A stretch of 64,000 nucleotides of DNA from an uncultured Clostridia bacterium (GTDB lineage: Bacteria; Bacillota; Clostridia; Lachnospirales; CAG-274): NCBI GenBank assembly GCA_947630725.1, contig CANRIS010000002.1:1-64000 (forward strand). Direction: 5' to 3'. The notes beneath the pieces are model-generated. The model made no database searches. It was given only the letters and a program-made list of their open reading frames with translations, and was not told the origin of the DNA. The position numbers and the translations under genes were made by a program. This document shows, one piece after another, positions 35,345-44,879 of this stretch (the stretch's first letter is position 1; each line of letters opens with the position of its first letter).

Positions 35345-35377
35345 ATTTATCAGCCTTTCTTTTATAAAATAATATGT

Positions 35378-36712
35378 TTACGGTACAAGTCTCAGCGTAT
35401 CTCTCGGAAACATTGAGGTCTGACGTATATTGTTAAGCCCTATAAGCTGCATTGTGAATCTTTCAAGACCCATTCCCAGTCCGCCATGGGGAGGGCAGCC
35501 ATACTTGTGCAGCATAAGATAGCTTTCAAAATCGGCAGGGTCAAGACCCTTGTCCTTCATCTTCTGCACCTGAGCCTTATAGTTGTGTATCCTCTGACCA
35601 CCCGTTGTGACCTCCAATCCTCTGAAAAGAAGATCAAAGCTAAGAGTATATTTTGGATCCTCGGGATCGTCCATCGCATAGAAGGGACGCTTTTTCGTGG
35701 GATAATGAGTTATAAATACAAAATCGCTGTCATAGTCCTCTTTAAAAAGTCTGCCTATGAGCCTTTCCTCCTCGGGCTCCAGATCGTAGGGGTCTCTTAT
35801 GGGTCTGTTGTACTTTGCGGAGGCCATCTCCTTTGCCTCCTTAAAGGGTACGCAGGGTATTTCTCCTACCTTCGGCAGCTCTATCTCCAATATATCGAGA
35901 TAGTCTCTGTAGTTTTCTTCAAGATATTCAAAAGCAAACTTTATCATACCCGTTTCCATATTCATAATGTCATAAAAGCTCTTTATAAAACCCATCTCAA
36001 AATCAACGCTTATATATTCGTTGAGATGTCTCATTGTGTTGTGCTTTTCGGCTCTGAATACGGGAGCAATCTCAAAAACCCTCTCATATACGGGAATCAG
36101 CATCTGCTTATAGAACTGAGGGCTTTGCGCCAGAAAAGCCTTTTTCCCGAAATATTCAAGCTTGAATATATTCGAGCCCCCCTCGGCTCCTGCGGCAACT
36201 ATCTTAGGCGAAAATATCTCTGTAAAGTCTCTGCTCTCCAGATACTTTCTGAATCCCCTCACAAGTCCCTCCTCTATTTTGAAGGTACTTCTTCTTTTTT
36301 CGTTTCTCAATATAATGGGTCTTACGGCAATCTCGTTTTCGAGGGCTATATCCAGCTTGTAGTCGTTTACCTTTATGGGCAGCTCCTTTTCGGGTACAGA
36401 AATAAGCTCTATTTCATCAACGTGAATTTCCTTTCCGTGAATGGCCTTTTCGTTATCCACAAGGTTTCCCTTTACCCTTACGGAGTTTTCGACCCTGAGT
36501 ATCTTTTTTTCTTCCTCCGTGCCTTTTTTGTCATATACGCACTGTATAAGGCCGTTTATTTTTCTCAGTATGATAAAGGTTATGCCGCCTATATCCCTTA
36601 TGCTGTATATGGTTCCGTGGGTATATATGCCCTCTCTCTCATTCTCTTTAAGCTTAAGAATGTCGAAAAGACACAAATCTCTCTTTATCTTTCTTCCGTC
36701 AACAGTTTTCAT
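35378..36712 (-). CDS. aspS: aspartyl-tRNA synthetase, archaeal/non-discriminating type
   Basis: 444 aa, without the bacterial GAD insertion (bacterial AspRS is about 590 aa). OB-fold anticodon domain with GTIYSIRDIGGITFIILR at about 34-51, then class II motifs FRKYLESRDFTEIFSPKIV (1), FEIAPVFRAEKHNTMRHLNEY (2) and GLGMGLERFTMQLIG (3). Together with gatCAB it makes Asn-tRNAAsn by charging Asp to tRNAAsn followed by amidation, so it is probably the non-discriminating paralog. Led by the T-box at 36729-36989. Confidence 0.93.
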   Translation of the reverse strand: MKTVDGRKIKRDLCLFDILKLKENEREGIYTHGTIYSIRDIGGITFIILRKINGLIQCVYDKKGTEEEKKILRVENSVRVKGNLVDNEKAIHGKEIHVDEIELISVPEKELPIKVNDYKLDIALENEIAVRPIILRNEKRRSTFKIEEGLVRGFRKYLESRDFTEIFSPKIVAAGAEGGSNIFKLEYFGKKAFLAQSPQFYKQMLIPVYERVFEIAPVFRAEKHNTMRHLNEYISVDFEMGFIKSFYDIMNMETGMIKFAFEYLEENYRDYLDILEIELPKVGEIPCVPFKEAKEMASAKYNRPIRDPYDLEPEEERLIGRLFKEDYDSDFVFITHYPTKKRPFYAMDDPEDPKYTLSFDLLFRGLEVTTGGQRIHNYKAQVQKMKDKGLDPADFESYLMLHKYGCPPHGGLGMGLERFTMQLIGLNNIRQTSMFPRDTLRLVP

Positions 36713-36728
36713 ATAATTACCTCCTTAA

Positions 36729-36989
36729 AATAAAAAACGCCCCAAGACGAATAAAAACGTCTTAGGACGATAAATAACCGTGGTGCCACCTAATATTAGC
36801 AGCTCCTTCTGCTATCTCAGTCGGACACTATAACGTATGTCAGCCGTGTATGTCTACAGGGGTCGCCGACCCTTTCGGATACAGACTCACGGGTGTTCTT
36901 CGCAGCCTTTGTTTCGGTATCGGAAATCTCAATCCCTGTTTCCGACTCCCTGTAAGGTATCGGGGCGCTACTTTTCCCGCTCGCAGTCT
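36729..36989 (-). promoter_or_regulatory. T-box leader of aspS-gatCAB
   Basis: The T-box sequence AGGTGGCACCACGG is at 36778-36791 and the terminator (CGTCCTAAGACG with CGTCTTGGGGCG, 12 pairs with T-G wobbles, then TTTTTTATTTT) at 36729-36770. The Stem I base AGACT (36985-36989) and AGTCT (about 36884-36888) encloses a specifier-loop candidate GCGAAGAACACCCG (36891-36904). AAC (Asn) at 36895-36897 overlaps GAA (Glu) at 36896-36898. Uncharged tRNA stabilises the antiterminator. Asn as specifier is the natural match for this operon. Confidence 0.8.
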
Positions 36990-37108
36990 TTAAAAACATA
37001 TATGGAAATAATATATCAAATATATTTCAACACATAATATATCACATTATCAAAGGTTTTGCAAGACCCAAATTGAAATTTTTTTATCCCGCAATATCAA
37101 AAACCTTA

Positions 37109-37720
37109 TCAGACTCTTTTGCATCTCAGGGCTATTCTCGCCTTTCCGCTGTAGGTACATGTAAAAAGTGTCATATCCCAGTCGTCTCCGCTCTCCATAA
37201 CGTCTGCGGCCTCGCCGTCTATAAGCTCTGAGGAGGTCACCGAAAAGTCAAATGTCTCTCCTTCGCAGTCCGTAAACCTTATGCCTTCACCCGACTCAAG
37301 CTCCTTCAGACGTCCGAAATGGGTTCTGAAGTTGTGGGCGGCGATTATGATGTCTCCCGTATATACCGATCCGCTGTATACACAGGGAGCAGTATCAAGC
37401 TTTTTATAGTCAAGCTCCTTCATAACGGGCAGCTTTAGTCCGAGAGAGGGGATCTCTATTATGCCGGCATAGCTTTCCCCGTCAATAACGATCTCCTCTT
37501 TCTCGGTTTCGTCTGTTTTATAGGTTTCCTGCGGTTCTGTGTCGGCAGGATCCTCCGCGGCTCTGCCGTGTATGTCCTGCTCAATCATATGGACTATTCT
37601 TTCCGACTCCTGCCCCGCCCTGTTTTCTCTGTATATGTTTATACAGAAAAGCAAAACCGCCGCAAGCATAAGAGCCGTTCCGAAAATCATAAGGAAATTC
37701 CATCTTTTTTTCTTTGTCAT
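37109..37720 (-). CDS. sortase
   Basis: 203 aa. N-terminal membrane helix (9-29), acidic linker (40-80), sortase barrel from about 83. Catalytic His129 (AAHNFRTHF), Cys188 (TLFTCTYSG) and Arg at 195 or 199 (ARIALRC). The TLxTC form and small size suggest a class B/D type. No substrate with a sortase motif was seen in this window, and the partner may be elsewhere. Confidence 0.85.
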   Translation of the reverse strand: MTKKKRWNFLMIFGTALMLAAVLLFCINIYRENRAGQESERIVHMIEQDIHGRAAEDPADTEPQETYKTDETEKEEIVIDGESYAGIIEIPSLGLKLPVMKELDYKKLDTAPCVYSGSVYTGDIIIAAHNFRTHFGRLKELESGEGIRFTDCEGETFDFSVTSSELIDGEAADVMESGDDWDMTLFTCTYSGKARIALRCKRV

Positions 37721-37811
37721 AAGATCACCTTATTTCGGAGATATACCTCAGAGACGATCAAAGAACGCTTTATTCAGCCACTTTCTCCGAAAAAGTGACC
37801 TGTGGCTTAAG

Positions 37812-38408
37812 TTATGATCTTTCTATGGAGTCGATCGTATCCTTTATATCGTCTACAAGATCGAAGTTGTCCGAAAGTACCTCGCCTGCGATTATATAAC
37901 CGCTGTTTTCGTCAGCCTCTGTTTTTGATACTATATAGCCTGACTGACCGTCGCTTGTGAATTTGATCGAATAGAGATTTGACTTTACGCCGTCCTCATT
38001 GAGGTCGCCATCAAAGTCAAGAAGCTCATAGTCTATATCGGTGCCGAGAGACGCTTCAAGCTCCTCCTGAGTTGTGGGGATAGTCTCATATCCAAGGTTG
38101 CCTGCATCTGCGCTCAGGTCAAAATATATGATTATGGCCTGTGTATCAAAGCTGCCGTCCTCGGTGTCAACAGCCTCGCCGCTGACAGTTTCGTCCTCGC
38201 TGTCGGAGCTGTTTTCTGCGGGAAGTGAGAAAGCATACATACCCTGTTCTTCGTCCTCTGTGGATACTACCCAGTCATTTGAGGGCAGCGTGAGGCTGAA
38301 TGAATCATCGGGAGCCGTATACAACTGCTTGCCGCCCCCTATCTTGCAGCCTGCCAGAGAACATACAGTCAGAGCTGCGGCAACGACCAAAACGATATTT
38401 CTTTTCAT
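37812..38408 (-). CDS. lipoprotein, function unknown
   Basis: 198 aa. Lipobox SLAGC with the lipidated Cys at 21, following a type II signal peptide. Acidic, Ser/Asp-rich stretch at about 64-90 (SSDSEDETVSGEAVDTEDGS). TAPDDSFSLTLPSNDWVVST and the C-terminal DLVDDIKDTIDSIE resemble PsbP/DUF-type lipoproteins that occur in many Clostridia. Outer face of the membrane. No partner genes. Confidence 0.75.
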   Translation of the reverse strand: MKRNIVLVVAAALTVCSLAGCKIGGGKQLYTAPDDSFSLTLPSNDWVVSTEDEEQGMYAFSLPAENSSDSEDETVSGEAVDTEDGSFDTQAIIIYFDLSADAGNLGYETIPTTQEELEASLGTDIDYELLDFDGDLNEDGVKSNLYSIKFTSDGQSGYIVSKTEADENSGYIIAGEVLSDNFDLVDDIKDTIDSIERS

Positions 38409-38681
38409 CTTATCAATTTACCTCCTTAGTAAAAAAACTTGTCTTATCTATTCATTTTAAACATACATATGGTTTTTGTCAAGAAAAAATGTTTTTTATG
38501 CCATTCCTTTTTCATTATCGGTTCTATCGGCGCAGTATGGGCAAAAAAATATAAATCGGTCAGAATCGGGCATACAAAATAAAAAAAGCCCTTTTGCATT
38601 TAACAAAAGAACCCAGACTGTCAAAAAAGTAAGTCTACTTATAATAAGAAAATTATTCAACAAATATATTATATACAGCGT

Positions 38682-39016
38682 CGCAGACTTTAATCCGCAG
38701 GTAGTGTCCGAAAGATGTCGGATTGCCCGAAAGGCAACTTTTCCGTAAGGAAAAGCACTGAACGTGAGCTTTGCCCGTCCTCAGCACGTTTGCCTACGGC
38801 AAACGCCGCCTTTCGCTCACGCTCAGGCGTTCGGATTTTCTTCCGATGCCAGAGGAATAAATTTCAATTTGCGAAAAAACGCAGTTTTTGGAACAAATTG
38901 AAATTTATATTCCTTTATCCAAATGAAGTCGCCGGCTTGCCCGGCACGCACATTTGGCCTCATCAAAATGCGACTGCATTTTGATGACAGCGTGTCGATT
39001 TTTTCGACACGCTGAA
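38682..39016 (+). repeat. multi-hairpin dispersed repeat, copy 2 (with extra insert)
   Basis: Same order as copy 1 without the tandem duplication: GTCGCAGACTTTAATCCGCA, CTTTTCCGTAAGGAAAAG, GGAATAAATTTCAATTT, CCAAATG...CATTTGG, CATCAAAATG, GTGTCG...CGACAC. A unique insert of ~70 bp (about 38778-38850) carries CGTTTGCC/GGCAAACG and CCGCCT/AGGCG hairpins. The end directly abuts tRNA-Met. Confidence 0.8.
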
Positions 39017-39020
39017 GCAA

Positions 39021-39094
39021 TAGCGGAAGGGGGATTTGAACCCTCGACACCACGGGTATGAACCGTGTGCTCTGACCAACTGAGCTATTCCGCC
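39021..39094 (-). tRNA. tRNA-Met (CAT)
   Basis: 74 nt, acceptor GGCGGAA/TTCCGCT, D-loop TTGGTC, anticodon CAT in GGTTCATACC, T arm GAGGGTTCAAATCCCCC. No encoded CCA. The repeat sits directly downstream. Confidence 0.95.
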
Positions 39095-39157
39095 GAATAA
39101 ACGACAGGTCTGTCACGGCGCAAATATGACCGATATATAAACACCCTGTCGTTATAA

Positions 39158-39230
39158 TGGGAACAATAGGGCTCGAACCTATGACCCTCTGCTTGTAAGG
39201 CAGATGCTCTCCCAGCTGAGCTATGCTCCC
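39158..39230 (-). tRNA. tRNA-Val (TAC)
   Basis: 73 nt, GGGAGCA acceptor, anticodon TAC in CTTACAA loop, T arm ATAGGTTCGAGCCCTAT. No encoded CCA. 63 nt from tRNA-Met, likely one transcript. Confidence 0.95.
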
Positions 39231-39242
39231 GAAATGATGTCG

Positions 39243-39282
39243 CCGTATGTCTCCCCGTATGTCTCCCCGTATGTCTCCCCGG
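39243..39282. repeat. tandem repeat of CGTATGTCTCCCC, three units
   Basis: Three near-perfect 13-bp units directly upstream of tRNA-Val; on the minus strand each reads GGGGAGACATACG. It lies in the promoter or leader region of the tRNA pair. Confidence 0.85.
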
Positions 39283-39370
39283 CGACAAAAATTAGTATAC
39301 CATCTTTGAAACATAAAGTCAAGACATTTTTTTCAATATTTTTTTCTACGGGCTGCGCCACACCGAAAGT

Positions 39371-40153
39371 CTACACAATACCGCCAAGAACGGCGGCGAA
39401 AAGCAGCAAAACAGGCTGATGCAGCATATATATACAAAGAGCGTGCCTGCCTGCGGCTCCCAAAAACGGCACTCCCCTGCCCTCAAGCTTTTTCATAATA
39501 CCGCGGGAGTCAGCCGCCCTGTATATGAAATATCCCGTAACATACAGAAATATCCACGGAAAAAAAGGATAATAGTCTCCCGAATAAAATTCTCCCGGCG
39601 CAAAGCCCCAGAACGCCGTAAATGTATTTCTGTAAAGCATATCCCTTATCCACACAGGCAGAGGATAGCCTGCTATAACCTGCTTGTCGATATTCTTAAA
39701 AATAACAAAAAGCCCGAGCCCAATGGCGGCTCCCTGATAAGGATTTATTTTGTCGCACACCCCTCCGAAGGGTATCATAAAAAGCATAGCGGCACCCAGA
39801 AATGTCAGTATGCCGAAAATTATCATGTTTTCGTATGAAAAAACAAGGGTTGCAAGGGTCACCGCAAGTCCGCACAGCGACACGGTCACAGCCCTTTTAA
39901 GCCTTCTTTTGCCAAGTCCCCGGCAAAATCCCGAAAGAAGTATAAAGCTTATACATATGCTCTGCTGCCACAAAAAGCCTGCCGTACCCCCGAAGCCATA
40001 AATATCCATACCGAAAAGATATACCATATCCCAGACTGCGTGATAGAATATCATACTTATAACAGTTATTCCTCTTATATTGTCCAAAATACCATATCTG
40101 ACATTTTTCACGAATATCGCTGTCCTTTTGAGTATTTTTTTGCCAAATATCAC
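39371..40153 (-). CDS. DUF1624 / HGSNAT-type membrane acyltransferase
   Basis: 260 aa, about seven to eight helices. LDNIRGITVISMIFYHAVWDMVYLFG at about 23-48 carries the R..I..H motif of heparan-alpha-glucosaminide acetyltransferase-like proteins (DUF1624). C-terminal LCIYMLHQPVLLLF also fits. Bacterial members transfer acetyl groups to cell surface glycans. Low certainty about the substrate. Confidence 0.8.
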   Translation of the reverse strand: MIFGKKILKRTAIFVKNVRYGILDNIRGITVISMIFYHAVWDMVYLFGMDIYGFGGTAGFLWQQSICISFILLSGFCRGLGKRRLKRAVTVSLCGLAVTLATLVFSYENMIIFGILTFLGAAMLFMIPFGGVCDKINPYQGAAIGLGLFVIFKNIDKQVIAGYPLPVWIRDMLYRNTFTAFWGFAPGEFYSGDYYPFFPWIFLYVTGYFIYRAADSRGIMKKLEGRGVPFLGAAGRHALCIYMLHQPVLLLFAAVLGGIV

Positions 40154-40287
40154 ATTTTTATTCTAACAGACCCAAAATACATTGTCAATACAAAGTCTCT
40201 GCGCCGCTTATCGGATGACAAGCCTTACGCAGGATCGGAAAAGCGTCCCGCGAGCCTTTATAAAAATTCTTTTTTTTGCCAAAACAT

Positions 40288-40316
40288 TTTACTATTGAAG
40301 AAAAATATGCTATAAT
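40288..40316 (+). promoter_or_regulatory. promoter of the trmH-to-transglycosylase run
   Basis: TTTACT, 17-nt spacer, TATAAT. No other promoter this strong was seen before the following + strand genes, which are closely packed to 48.9 kb. Confidence 0.7.
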
Positions 40317-40367
40317 GATCCTGTAGAGTAAAAATATCCGCAAAGAAAATAAAAGGGCGTATAAATA

Positions 40368-41153
40368 ATGATAGACAGCAAATCAAATCATATATACAAA
40401 GAACTAAAATCCCTCAGAACAAAACACACGAGAGACAAGGCGGGTTTATTTTTTGCCGAGGGTGAAAAACTTATAAGGTGCGTTCCCGAAAATATAATTG
40501 AATACATTGTTTTTTCGGAAAGCTGTGGGGATGCTCTTAAAAAAAGCCTGAGCCGATCCTCTCTGCCACAGTTCGTACTCTCCGACAGGCTCTTTAAGGA
40601 CGTGAGCGACACGGTCACTCCCCAAGGGGCTTTGTGCGTGTGCAGACAATTCCGCACGAAAATCGAAAAAGCCTTTGAAAAAAAGCCCGAATTTATTATT
40701 CTGTGCGAAAACCTGCAAGACCCGGGGAATCTGGGTACCATAATAAGGACTGCTGATGCCGCGGGAGCAGGCGGAGTTATACTGACGAAGGGCTGCGTCG
40801 ATATATTCTCCCCCAAAGTAATTCGCAGCTCCATGGGCTCGGTATTCAACATACCCATTGTCACCGATGCGGATACACAAAGCGTAATTGAAATACTTAA
40901 AAAAAACAAAATACAGATACTTGCGGCTCATCTTAAAGGCTCCCTGACGCCCTATGAGGCTGACGCAAAAAAGCCTACCGCCATACTCATAGGCAACGAG
41001 GCGAGAGGTCTTGACGAAAGCACGGCGGAAAAAGCCGATCTGCTCATAAAGCTGCCTATGCTGGGGGGAGCCGAATCTCTCAACGCATCTGTTGCGGGAG
41101 GTATATTGATATATGACATTGTCAGACAAAGATACGGCAAAGGAGGTCTGTGA
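40368..41153 (+). CDS. TrmH/SpoU family RNA 2'-O-methyltransferase
   Basis: 261 aa. ENLQDPGNLGTIIRTADAAG (SPOUT motif 1 with the Asn/Arg), LIGNEARGLDE (motif 2) and LPMLGGAESLNASVAGGILIYD (motif 3) at the knot. N-terminal substrate domain ahead. Methylates a ribose in rRNA or tRNA; target unknown. First in a run to coaE. Confidence 0.9.
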   Translation: MIDSKSNHIYKELKSLRTKHTRDKAGLFFAEGEKLIRCVPENIIEYIVFSESCGDALKKSLSRSSLPQFVLSDRLFKDVSDTVTPQGALCVCRQFRTKIEKAFEKKPEFIILCENLQDPGNLGTIIRTADAAGAGGVILTKGCVDIFSPKVIRSSMGSVFNIPIVTDADTQSVIEILKKNKIQILAAHLKGSLTPYEADAKKPTAILIGNEARGLDESTAEKADLLIKLPMLGGAESLNASVAGGILIYDIVRQRYGKGGL

Positions 41154-41156
41154 CAT

Positions 41157-41612
41157 ATGGACAGAATAAGCTGGAACGAATATTTTATGGAGATGGCTGA
41201 GCTTGCAAGCCGCCGCTCCACCTGTCTGCGCAGAAAAGTAGGCGCAGTCATAGTAAAGGACAATCAGGTTCTCGCCACAGGCTACAACGGCGCCCCCAAG
41301 GGTCTGCCAAACTGCTGTGACTTAGGAAACTGCCTAAGACAAAAGCTTTCGGTACCGAGCGGACAGCGCCACGAGCTGTGTCGGGCAGTCCACGCCGAAA
41401 ACAACGCCATCACACAATGCGCCGTAAACGGCGTCTCCTGCAAGGGAGCCGTACTCTATGTCACCGATTCGCCCTGTGTAATGTGTCTCAAACAGATCAT
41501 AAATGCAGGCATAGTCAAAATTTATGCAAAAAAATATTATCCCGATGAGCTAAGCAGAGAAATGCTTTTGCAAAGCAACATAGAAATGATAATATATCCC
41601 GAAAAGGAATGA
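41157..41612 (+). CDS. dCMP deaminase
   Basis: 151 aa. Zinc motifs AVHAENNAI (HAE) and SPCVMCLKQ (PCxxC), with RKVGAVIVKDNQVLATGYNGAP at the start. Makes dUMP for thymidylate; ThyX at 11.3-11.9 kb can use this. 3 nt from trmH and 4 nt from polA. Confidence 0.93.
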   Translation: MDRISWNEYFMEMAELASRRSTCLRRKVGAVIVKDNQVLATGYNGAPKGLPNCCDLGNCLRQKLSVPSGQRHELCRAVHAENNAITQCAVNGVSCKGAVLYVTDSPCVMCLKQIINAGIVKIYAKKYYPDELSREMLLQSNIEMIIYPEKE

Positions 41613-41616
41613 GAAT

Positions 41617-44283
41617 ATGGATAAAATAATATTGATAGACGGAAACAGCATCATAAACAGGGCTTTTTATGCCCTTCCGCTGCTTACAAACAAAAACGGC
41701 GACTATACCAACGGCGTATACGGCTTTTTTTCTATACTTTTCAAATTTCTCGCCGAAGAAAAGCCCACCCACATAGGAGTGGCTTTTGACGTTCACGCGC
41801 CTACGTTCCGCCACAAAATTTTCGGAGAATACAAAGGCACGAGAAGGCCTATGCCCGAAGAAATGCGTCCGCAGCTTCCCCTCCTTAAAGAAATACTCAG
41901 AAAAATGAATATAACCGTATTCGAGCTGGCAGGCTTTGAGGCTGACGACATTCTCGGCACCCTTGCCCGCAGATGCGAGGAGGCGGGGCTTGCTCCCGTA
42001 ATAGTGTCGGGAGACAGGGATCTTCTTCAGATAGCCACCGACACCACCGAAATAAGAATACCCAAAACAAAGGGTTTCGGCACTGAGGTAGAAAACTATT
42101 ATGCGGCTGACGTGTTTGAAAAATACGGCGTAACGCCCAAGGAGTTTATTGAGGTAAAGGCTCTTATGGGAGATACATCCGACAATGTTCCGGGAGTACC
42201 CTCCATAGGCGAAAAAACAGCCATAAAAATAATTGCCGAATACAAAACCGTAGAGGCCGCAATAGAAAACGCCGACAAAATAAAGCCCAAAAAGGCATCC
42301 GAAAATCTCAGAGCCTACAGCGATCGGGCGCTTTTGTCAAAAACCCTTGTCACCATCGACAGGGACGTACCCCTTGATACCGATATAGACAGCTTAAAAA
42401 TAAGGGATATGTTCAACGATGAGGCAAGAGAGCTTTTTGAATATAACGATTTCAGAAGTCTGCTTAGTCATTTCAATGAATCAAAGACAGCGGCTCCATC
42501 ATACGAAAAAAATATAAAAATAATAAAAACAGCCGAAGAAGCAAGAGAGTTTTCAAAAACCTTAACAGAGCTTACGGCGTTCAAGCTTATATCCGAAAAC
42601 GGCCTGTTCTGCGGCTGCGGCTTCTGCCAAAATGAGAGCGAAATAACTCTTGTGCTGACCGATACCGAAATTTCTCTTTTGTCGGAGGGATTTTCGGAGG
42701 AGGAATTTTTGGACATTTTCAGACCGTTTTTGGAGGGTGACATACCCAAGATAGCCTATGACGCCAAAACCGATATAGTAAACCTTAAGGGCAAGGCCCA
42801 TATGAACAATATTGTTTTTGACACTATGCTTGCGGCATATATACTCGACCCTACAGCCTCCGACTATGATTACAGCAGGATAGCCTCGGCATATTCGAGA
42901 GCGCATCTTCGCTCATCTGAGGACATTATGGGAAAGGGAAAAAGCCGCATACCCGTATACAGACTTGATGAGGAAAAACAAAAGGAGCTTTTGGGCGGTA
43001 TGATGTGGACGATGCGTACTTCGTATGCCCCTCTCCTTGAAAAAATAAAGAAAAACAATCAGGAAAAGCTCTATTTTGACATAGAGCTGCCCTTGGTATA
43101 TGTTCTGGCGGATATGGAAAGCTGCGGTATGAAGGTTGACAGAAAGGCTCTCGAGGACTTCGGCAGCCGCCTTGACGAAAAGATAACATCTCTTGCCCTG
43201 CGCATATATGAGCTTGCGGGAGAGGAATTTAACATCAACTCGCCGAAACAGTTGGGCGTTATTCTTTTTGACAAGCTCGGACTTAAGGGAGGAAAAAAGA
43301 CAAAAACAGGCCGCTCCACATCGGCGGAGGTTCTTGAAAAGCTTAAGGGTCAGTCAGAAATAGTTGACAGGGTTCTTGAATACCGCACCTATACAAAGCT
43401 TAAATCCACCTATTGTGACGGGCTTCTGGCAGTGCTTGACGACAAAACCGACAAAATTTATTCTACATTCAAGCAGACCATCACAGCCACAGGCAGAATA
43501 AGCTCGGCAGAACCGAATCTTCAGAACATTCCCATAAGGCTTGAACTCGGGCATCTGCTGCGGAAGGTATTTGTCCCCGAAAGCTCCGACTATGTTTTTG
43601 CGGACGGAGACTATTCGCAGATAGAACTCAGGGTTCTCGCTCATCTTTCGGGAGACGAAACTCTAATAAAAGCCTTCAAGAATAATGAGGATATACACGC
43701 CCTCACAGCCTCGAGCGCTTTCGGCATACCTCTTGACGAGGTGACCCCTGCCCAGCGCAAGGACGCAAAGGCGGTCAACTTCGGCATAGTCTACGGCATA
43801 AGCGCATATTCGCTGAGTCAGGATCTTGAAATTTCGGTTGCGGAAGCAAAAAGATATATACAGGGATATTTCGACAGATACCCCGGTGTAAAGGTATATC
43901 TTGACAAAGCCGTGGGGGATGCCAAAAAAAGAGGATATTCCCTTACGGCATACAATAGGATCCGCCCCATACCCGAAATTAATTCGGGAAACTTCAACCT
44001 CAGAAGCTTTGGCGAAAGAGTGGCTATGAACTCCCCCGTACAGGGAACTGCGGCGGACATAATCAAAATAGCTATGATAAATATACACAGAAGAATGAAA
44101 AACGAGGGGCTTAAGTCAAGACTTCTCCTACAGGTACACGACGAACTGCTTATAGAGGCTCACAAGGACGAAAAGGACTATATAAACAAGCTTCTGAAAG
44201 AAGAAATGGAGGGCGCCGCAAAGCTTCTCGTTCCCTTAAGCGTTGACGTACACAACGGAAGCAACTGGTATGAGGTAAAATGA
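41617..44283 (+). CDS. polA: DNA polymerase I
   Basis: 888 aa. 5'-3' exonuclease domain at 1-300 (DGNSIINRAFYALP, GFEADDILGT, SGDRDLLQ), a central domain at 300-480 that looks like a 3'-5' exonuclease but lacks the DxE pair (FKLISENG in its place), so proofreading is probably absent, then the polymerase with motif A DGDYSQIELRVLAHLSG, motif B KAVNFGIVYG and motif C VHDELLIEA. Repair and Okazaki-fragment processing. The stop overlaps coaE. Confidence 0.96.
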   Translation: MDKIILIDGNSIINRAFYALPLLTNKNGDYTNGVYGFFSILFKFLAEEKPTHIGVAFDVHAPTFRHKIFGEYKGTRRPMPEEMRPQLPLLKEILRKMNITVFELAGFEADDILGTLARRCEEAGLAPVIVSGDRDLLQIATDTTEIRIPKTKGFGTEVENYYAADVFEKYGVTPKEFIEVKALMGDTSDNVPGVPSIGEKTAIKIIAEYKTVEAAIENADKIKPKKASENLRAYSDRALLSKTLVTIDRDVPLDTDIDSLKIRDMFNDEARELFEYNDFRSLLSHFNESKTAAPSYEKNIKIIKTAEEAREFSKTLTELTAFKLISENGLFCGCGFCQNESEITLVLTDTEISLLSEGFSEEEFLDIFRPFLEGDIPKIAYDAKTDIVNLKGKAHMNNIVFDTMLAAYILDPTASDYDYSRIASAYSRAHLRSSEDIMGKGKSRIPVYRLDEEKQKELLGGMMWTMRTSYAPLLEKIKKNNQEKLYFDIELPLVYVLADMESCGMKVDRKALEDFGSRLDEKITSLALRIYELAGEEFNINSPKQLGVILFDKLGLKGGKKTKTGRSTSAEVLEKLKGQSEIVDRVLEYRTYTKLKSTYCDGLLAVLDDKTDKIYSTFKQTITATGRISSAEPNLQNIPIRLELGHLLRKVFVPESSDYVFADGDYSQIELRVLAHLSGDETLIKAFKNNEDIHALTASSAFGIPLDEVTPAQRKDAKAVNFGIVYGISAYSLSQDLEISVAEAKRYIQGYFDRYPGVKVYLDKAVGDAKKRGYSLTAYNRIRPIPEINSGNFNLRSFGERVAMNSPVQGTAADIIKIAMINIHRRMKNEGLKSRLLLQVHDELLIEAHKDEKDYINKLLKEEMEGAAKLLVPLSVDVHNGSNWYEVK

Positions 44284-44879
44284 AAATGTATATAATAGGA
44301 CTGACGGGCAGCAGCGGCTCGGGAAAGACCACTGCAGCCAATATTCTCAAAGACCTCGGAGCCTATATTATCGACTGCGACAAAATTTCGAGAAGTATAA
44401 CCGAACCCAATATGCCTGCATACAGGGATATAATCGCAGTATTCGGAGAAAGGATACTCCGATCTGACGGTGCTCTTGACCGCAGAGCGCTGGGGGACAT
44501 AGTTTTTTCAGACGCAGAGCTTTTGAAAAAGCTTGAAAACATCACGCACACGGCCATAAAAAAGGAGATTGGCTTATGTCTTGAAAAAGCCGAAAAAACG
44601 GGAGTCAGGCTTGTCATAATAGATGCTCCCCTTCTCATTGAGGCAGGTCTTGACAGACTGTGCGATTCTGTATGGCTTATCTGCGCAAACCCGGCAATAA
44701 GGCTCGTAAGAATAATAAAAAGAGACAATATATCCGCCTCCTCGGCGCTTAAAAGGTTTGAAAACCAGACCGACCCCGAAAAGCTTAAAAAATTTGCCGA
44801 TGTTGTGATAGACACATCCCATATGGATATTGAAGATATGAAAAAGAAAATAATAGAATTAAAGGAGAAAATCCTATGA
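44280..44879 (+). CDS. coaE: dephospho-CoA kinase
   Basis: 199 aa. P-loop GLTGSSGSGKTT at 7-18, DCDKISRSIT and VIIDAPLLIEAGLD fit. Last step of CoA synthesis. Start overlaps the polA stop (ATGA), end overlaps the next gene by 4 nt. Confidence 0.94.
   Translation: MKMYIIGLTGSSGSGKTTAANILKDLGAYIIDCDKISRSITEPNMPAYRDIIAVFGERILRSDGALDRRALGDIVFSDAELLKKLENITHTAIKKEIGLCLEKAEKTGVRLVIIDAPLLIEAGLDRLCDSVWLICANPAIRLVRIIKRDNISASSALKRFENQTDPEKLKKFADVVIDTSHMDIEDMKKKIIELKEKIL

Noticed and set aside
38476..38984. ORFs in the repeat near 38.7 kb
   Set aside because: Same repeat; the frames are not conserved with the other copies.
39232..39285. CRISPR array
   Set aside because: The 13-bp units are directly tandem, without spacers.
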